The position numbers were made by a program, and so were the translations under genes. From Linderina pennispora (Eukaryota; Kickxellomycota; Kickxellomycetes; Kickxellales; Kickxellaceae): a stretch of DNA of 64,000 bases. The notes beneath the pieces are model-generated. The model did not search any database, was not told the origin of the DNA, and saw only the letters and a list, made by a program, of their open reading frames with translations. This document shows positions 62,057 through 64,000 of the stretch, one piece after another (the first letter of the stretch is position 1; the number at the start of each line of letters is the position of its first letter). The DNA lies in assembly GCF_002104995.1 (NCBI RefSeq), contig NW_024468263.1, positions 372,001 through 436,000 on the forward strand, read 5' to 3'.

Positions 62057-63778
62057 ATGTCTACATATGCAGACAAGAGGTATTCTGAATCACCATACCT
62101 TTGGTATAGTCTGTTCAACACAAAATTTGTCGTTTTGAATGGTTCTGACTCTGATACCATGAAGAGACGGAGGCTATATATCGCCTGCAAGAGAGCCCAG
62201 CATGAGACGTCGACTCTGACTGACTACCTGCCATTTGCTGACGCCTACAAGAACCGCCCTTGGCTAAGTTTATATCAACCCGAGTTCATGACGAAAGCCC
62301 CGCTCATACTGGAGTGCCAGGTCGAGTGCTCATGTACTGACAGCAGCTGCAAGAAGAGGCATGGGCGCGTTTGGAAGAGCAACGTCAAAGAGCTGAAAGA
62401 TTGTGGTCTGCTGCCCTCGGTGAGCGAACTTTGCATAATCCTGTATAAGGACTGTCCGAAGGATCTCCATCTCGACGAGGCTATCCAAGAGCTCGGTATT
62501 CCCAGTGGCGCGATTGCCAACACGAGGCTTACCAAGTTCCTAGGACCTGGTTTGTCCCTTGCTGGCAAGGACCAAGGTCCAGAAAACGCGAAAATGGAGA
62601 TGGAACGGGTTGTCAAGTGTATCCTCGAGCACTGCCCGCATGTCGAGGAACCGTGGTTCCATCCAGAGCGCGTTTGGGGCCCAAACGAGGGAATTCTTTG
62701 TGAAATATCTGGTGTCGGAACGGAGATGATGACGATGCTTTGCAGTATGCTCCACCCGCGCCTAACGATGATGCAGGTCACACGGCCGTTCGCAGCCTAT
62801 ACCGACCAGCAATTCTCGCCAAGTCTCGAGTATCTCGCACTGGACCTGAAGCTTGTTTCGGAGCTCGTGCACTTGCCGCTTATCCCAACCGCCAATATTC
62901 GTCATCTCGAACTAATCGGAATCTCAAACAGCATCAACTGAGGCATTCTCAAAATGGGGGCAGATGGAAGTGTGCATTTCCCAAATCTCCAGACGCCTGT
63001 GTTGTGGTTCAAGACGCCAGCGATAGGCACTGTGCATTCTTCGCTGGACATATCCAGAGTTGTGATACCAGCGACCGTTGATGTCGAGGTTAATGGGATA
63101 AACAATAGCAAAGGCACCATCTGGAAATACTTCACAAAGGGATGCCACCAGCTGTCACCCATTGAATATCCGTCGGTGCTTAGAGATATTGAGGTCTACA
63201 ACCTCCAGCGCTCTAGACATTTCAAGCTCAGGTTGATCCCGGAAGAGGGTGATCACAGCAAGCCTCTCCCGCTTGTGGGGATGAGAAAGTTCTTTGGCCA
63301 CAGGAACTGCGAAATCCGCAAAATGTCGGTGACTGGCATCAAGCTCATGGTACCTCCGACCGTGAATTTGCACAACGTGGGGGACCTTCATCTGTCTCTA
63401 GGAATCGCAGACAGCAACACCATTCTCAACCTGGCACACCGGCTGACGAGGCTGAGGATTCCGCGCATCCGCTGCTTCTCGATGTACCGCAAGGATTTGG
63501 ACAATCCTGGGTGCAGGGTTCACTTTGTAAACAAGGATCATGAACTGGATATCATTGCTTTGCATGCAAGGAAGGTCCCGATGGTAGCCAGAAAGAGCCT
63601 GGTCTGCCTGCACCTGTACCCACGCATGGGGATTGATCCAAACGGGTTCATCGAGCTGGTGACTTGGTTCCCAAACATGGCCGAGATACATGTTAATGGC
63701 GAGATAGCCGAGTATGTGGACCGGGCTTTTAATCCTCTTCCTGTCATAACCAGCGCGATTGACCCAAGCACGGTGTAG
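62057..63778 (+). pseudogene. Unknown 574-codon protein gene split by one in-frame TGA
   Basis: The frame from the ATG at 62057 runs 294 codons to a TGA (62939-62941), then continues open in the same frame to the TAG at 63776-63778. Conserved-looking sequence lies on both sides. The N-terminal part has a Cys/Lys cluster ('CQVECSCTDSSCKKRHGR') and a motif 'LYKDCPKD'. The second half has Leu-rich stretches ('HLELIGISN', 'VGDLHLSLGI', 'LARLTRLRIPRIRCF'-like) of leucine-rich-repeat style, as in F-box/LRR proteins. I recognise no family for certain. A TGG-to-TGA or CGA-to-TGA change, a sequence error, or stop read-through would explain the split. Two separate genes is unlikely as the second half has no promoter space. 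Confidence 0.5.
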
Positions 63779-64000
63779 TTCAGTTTTTCATCCGATTCCT
63801 TCTTTCACCTTTTATATCCGTACCTATCCGTATAAATGGTATCTGTGAACGAGCTACAGCGAAAATGAAGCATCGGCTAGAAGCGAACATACAGAGCGCT
63901 GCAAAGAGCCCATTGCTGAAAGGGCAGCTGTTATACGACTAGTCACGGGTAGCATAACCCGCTACATTTCCTGGATCACTAGCGTGCATCACATTGCGTA

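Noticed and set aside
62939-62941. Programmed stop-codon read-through
   Set aside because: The TGA is followed by GGC, not the CTA-type context known to favour read-through; mutation or error is simpler.
1-64000. CRISPR arrays, rRNA genes, intact LTR or DNA transposons
   Set aside because: No regularly spaced repeats, no rRNA-like blocks, no reverse transcriptase or integrase frame, and no long terminal repeats were seen by eye.

Overview
The window reads as nuclear DNA of an early-diverging filamentous fungus. The genes are intron-poor with short GT..AG introns, they sit on both strands with compact TATA-type promoters, and the core set is eukaryotic: TFIIIB BRF1, TFIIH SSL1, URB2, ZW10, a DASH subunit, cyclin B, an OS-9-type ERAD lectin and OLA1. 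A full-length PLK4 together with a Fused-type kinase, plus many small secreted or GPI-type proteins, fits the Zoopagomycota/Kickxellales (Coemansia or Linderina-like). That placement is inference and needs a database search. I saw no rRNA, convincing tRNA, CRISPR array, or intact transposon.

Layout. 0-2.3 kb: a partial minus-strand frame, a SINE-like repeat and a broken transposon-type protein gene. 3.2-9.9 kb: BRF1, a small secreted protein, ZW10, a BAR-domain protein in four exons, and the DASH subunit Hsk3. 10.5-18 kb: a B-type cyclin, two members of a secreted protein family with an IS-x-HW motif, and a YOS9/OS-9 ERAD lectin; three of these carry single-base frame breaks. 18-25.2 kb: a Gly-rich membrane glycoprotein, two tandem HAD sugar/glycerol phosphatases, a GPI-type protein, a secreted lipase, a second SINE-like copy and a DHA2-type MFS transporter. 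25.6-30.3 kb: URB2. 30.4-35 kb: a divergent pair of secreted, bacterial-type cell-wall hydrolases (SH3b-CHAP and SH3b-GH24 lysozyme) with nearly identical N-terminal halves, then a catalase. 35.9-44.4 kb: a Fused/STK36-like kinase, a GPI-type protein, TFIIH SSL1, a Cys-rich secreted protein, PLK4 and OLA1. 44.9-47.4 kb: two more ISxHW-family proteins. 47.4-51.4 kb is a 4 kb stretch without a credible gene, in front of a second MFS transporter. 54.5-59.2 kb: two small TATA-driven paralogues, an ETP1/BRAP2 RING protein with many frame breaks, an I78 peptidase inhibitor and a BamE/BLIP-like mini-protein. 62-63.8 kb: an unknown gene split by one in-frame TGA.

How the genes work together. Several serve mitosis (cyclin B, Hsk3, PLK4; ZW10 in part). 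A large share make secreted or surface products: hydrolases, lipase, GPI proteins and Cys-rich proteins. The most striking unit is the 30.4-32.9 kb hydrolase pair, which looks like an acquired antibacterial module copied by duplication or gene conversion.

Quality note. One-base frame breaks, several of them in short G, C or T runs, cluster at 11-17.5 kb and 47-58 kb in otherwise conserved genes. This looks like consensus error more than gene decay.
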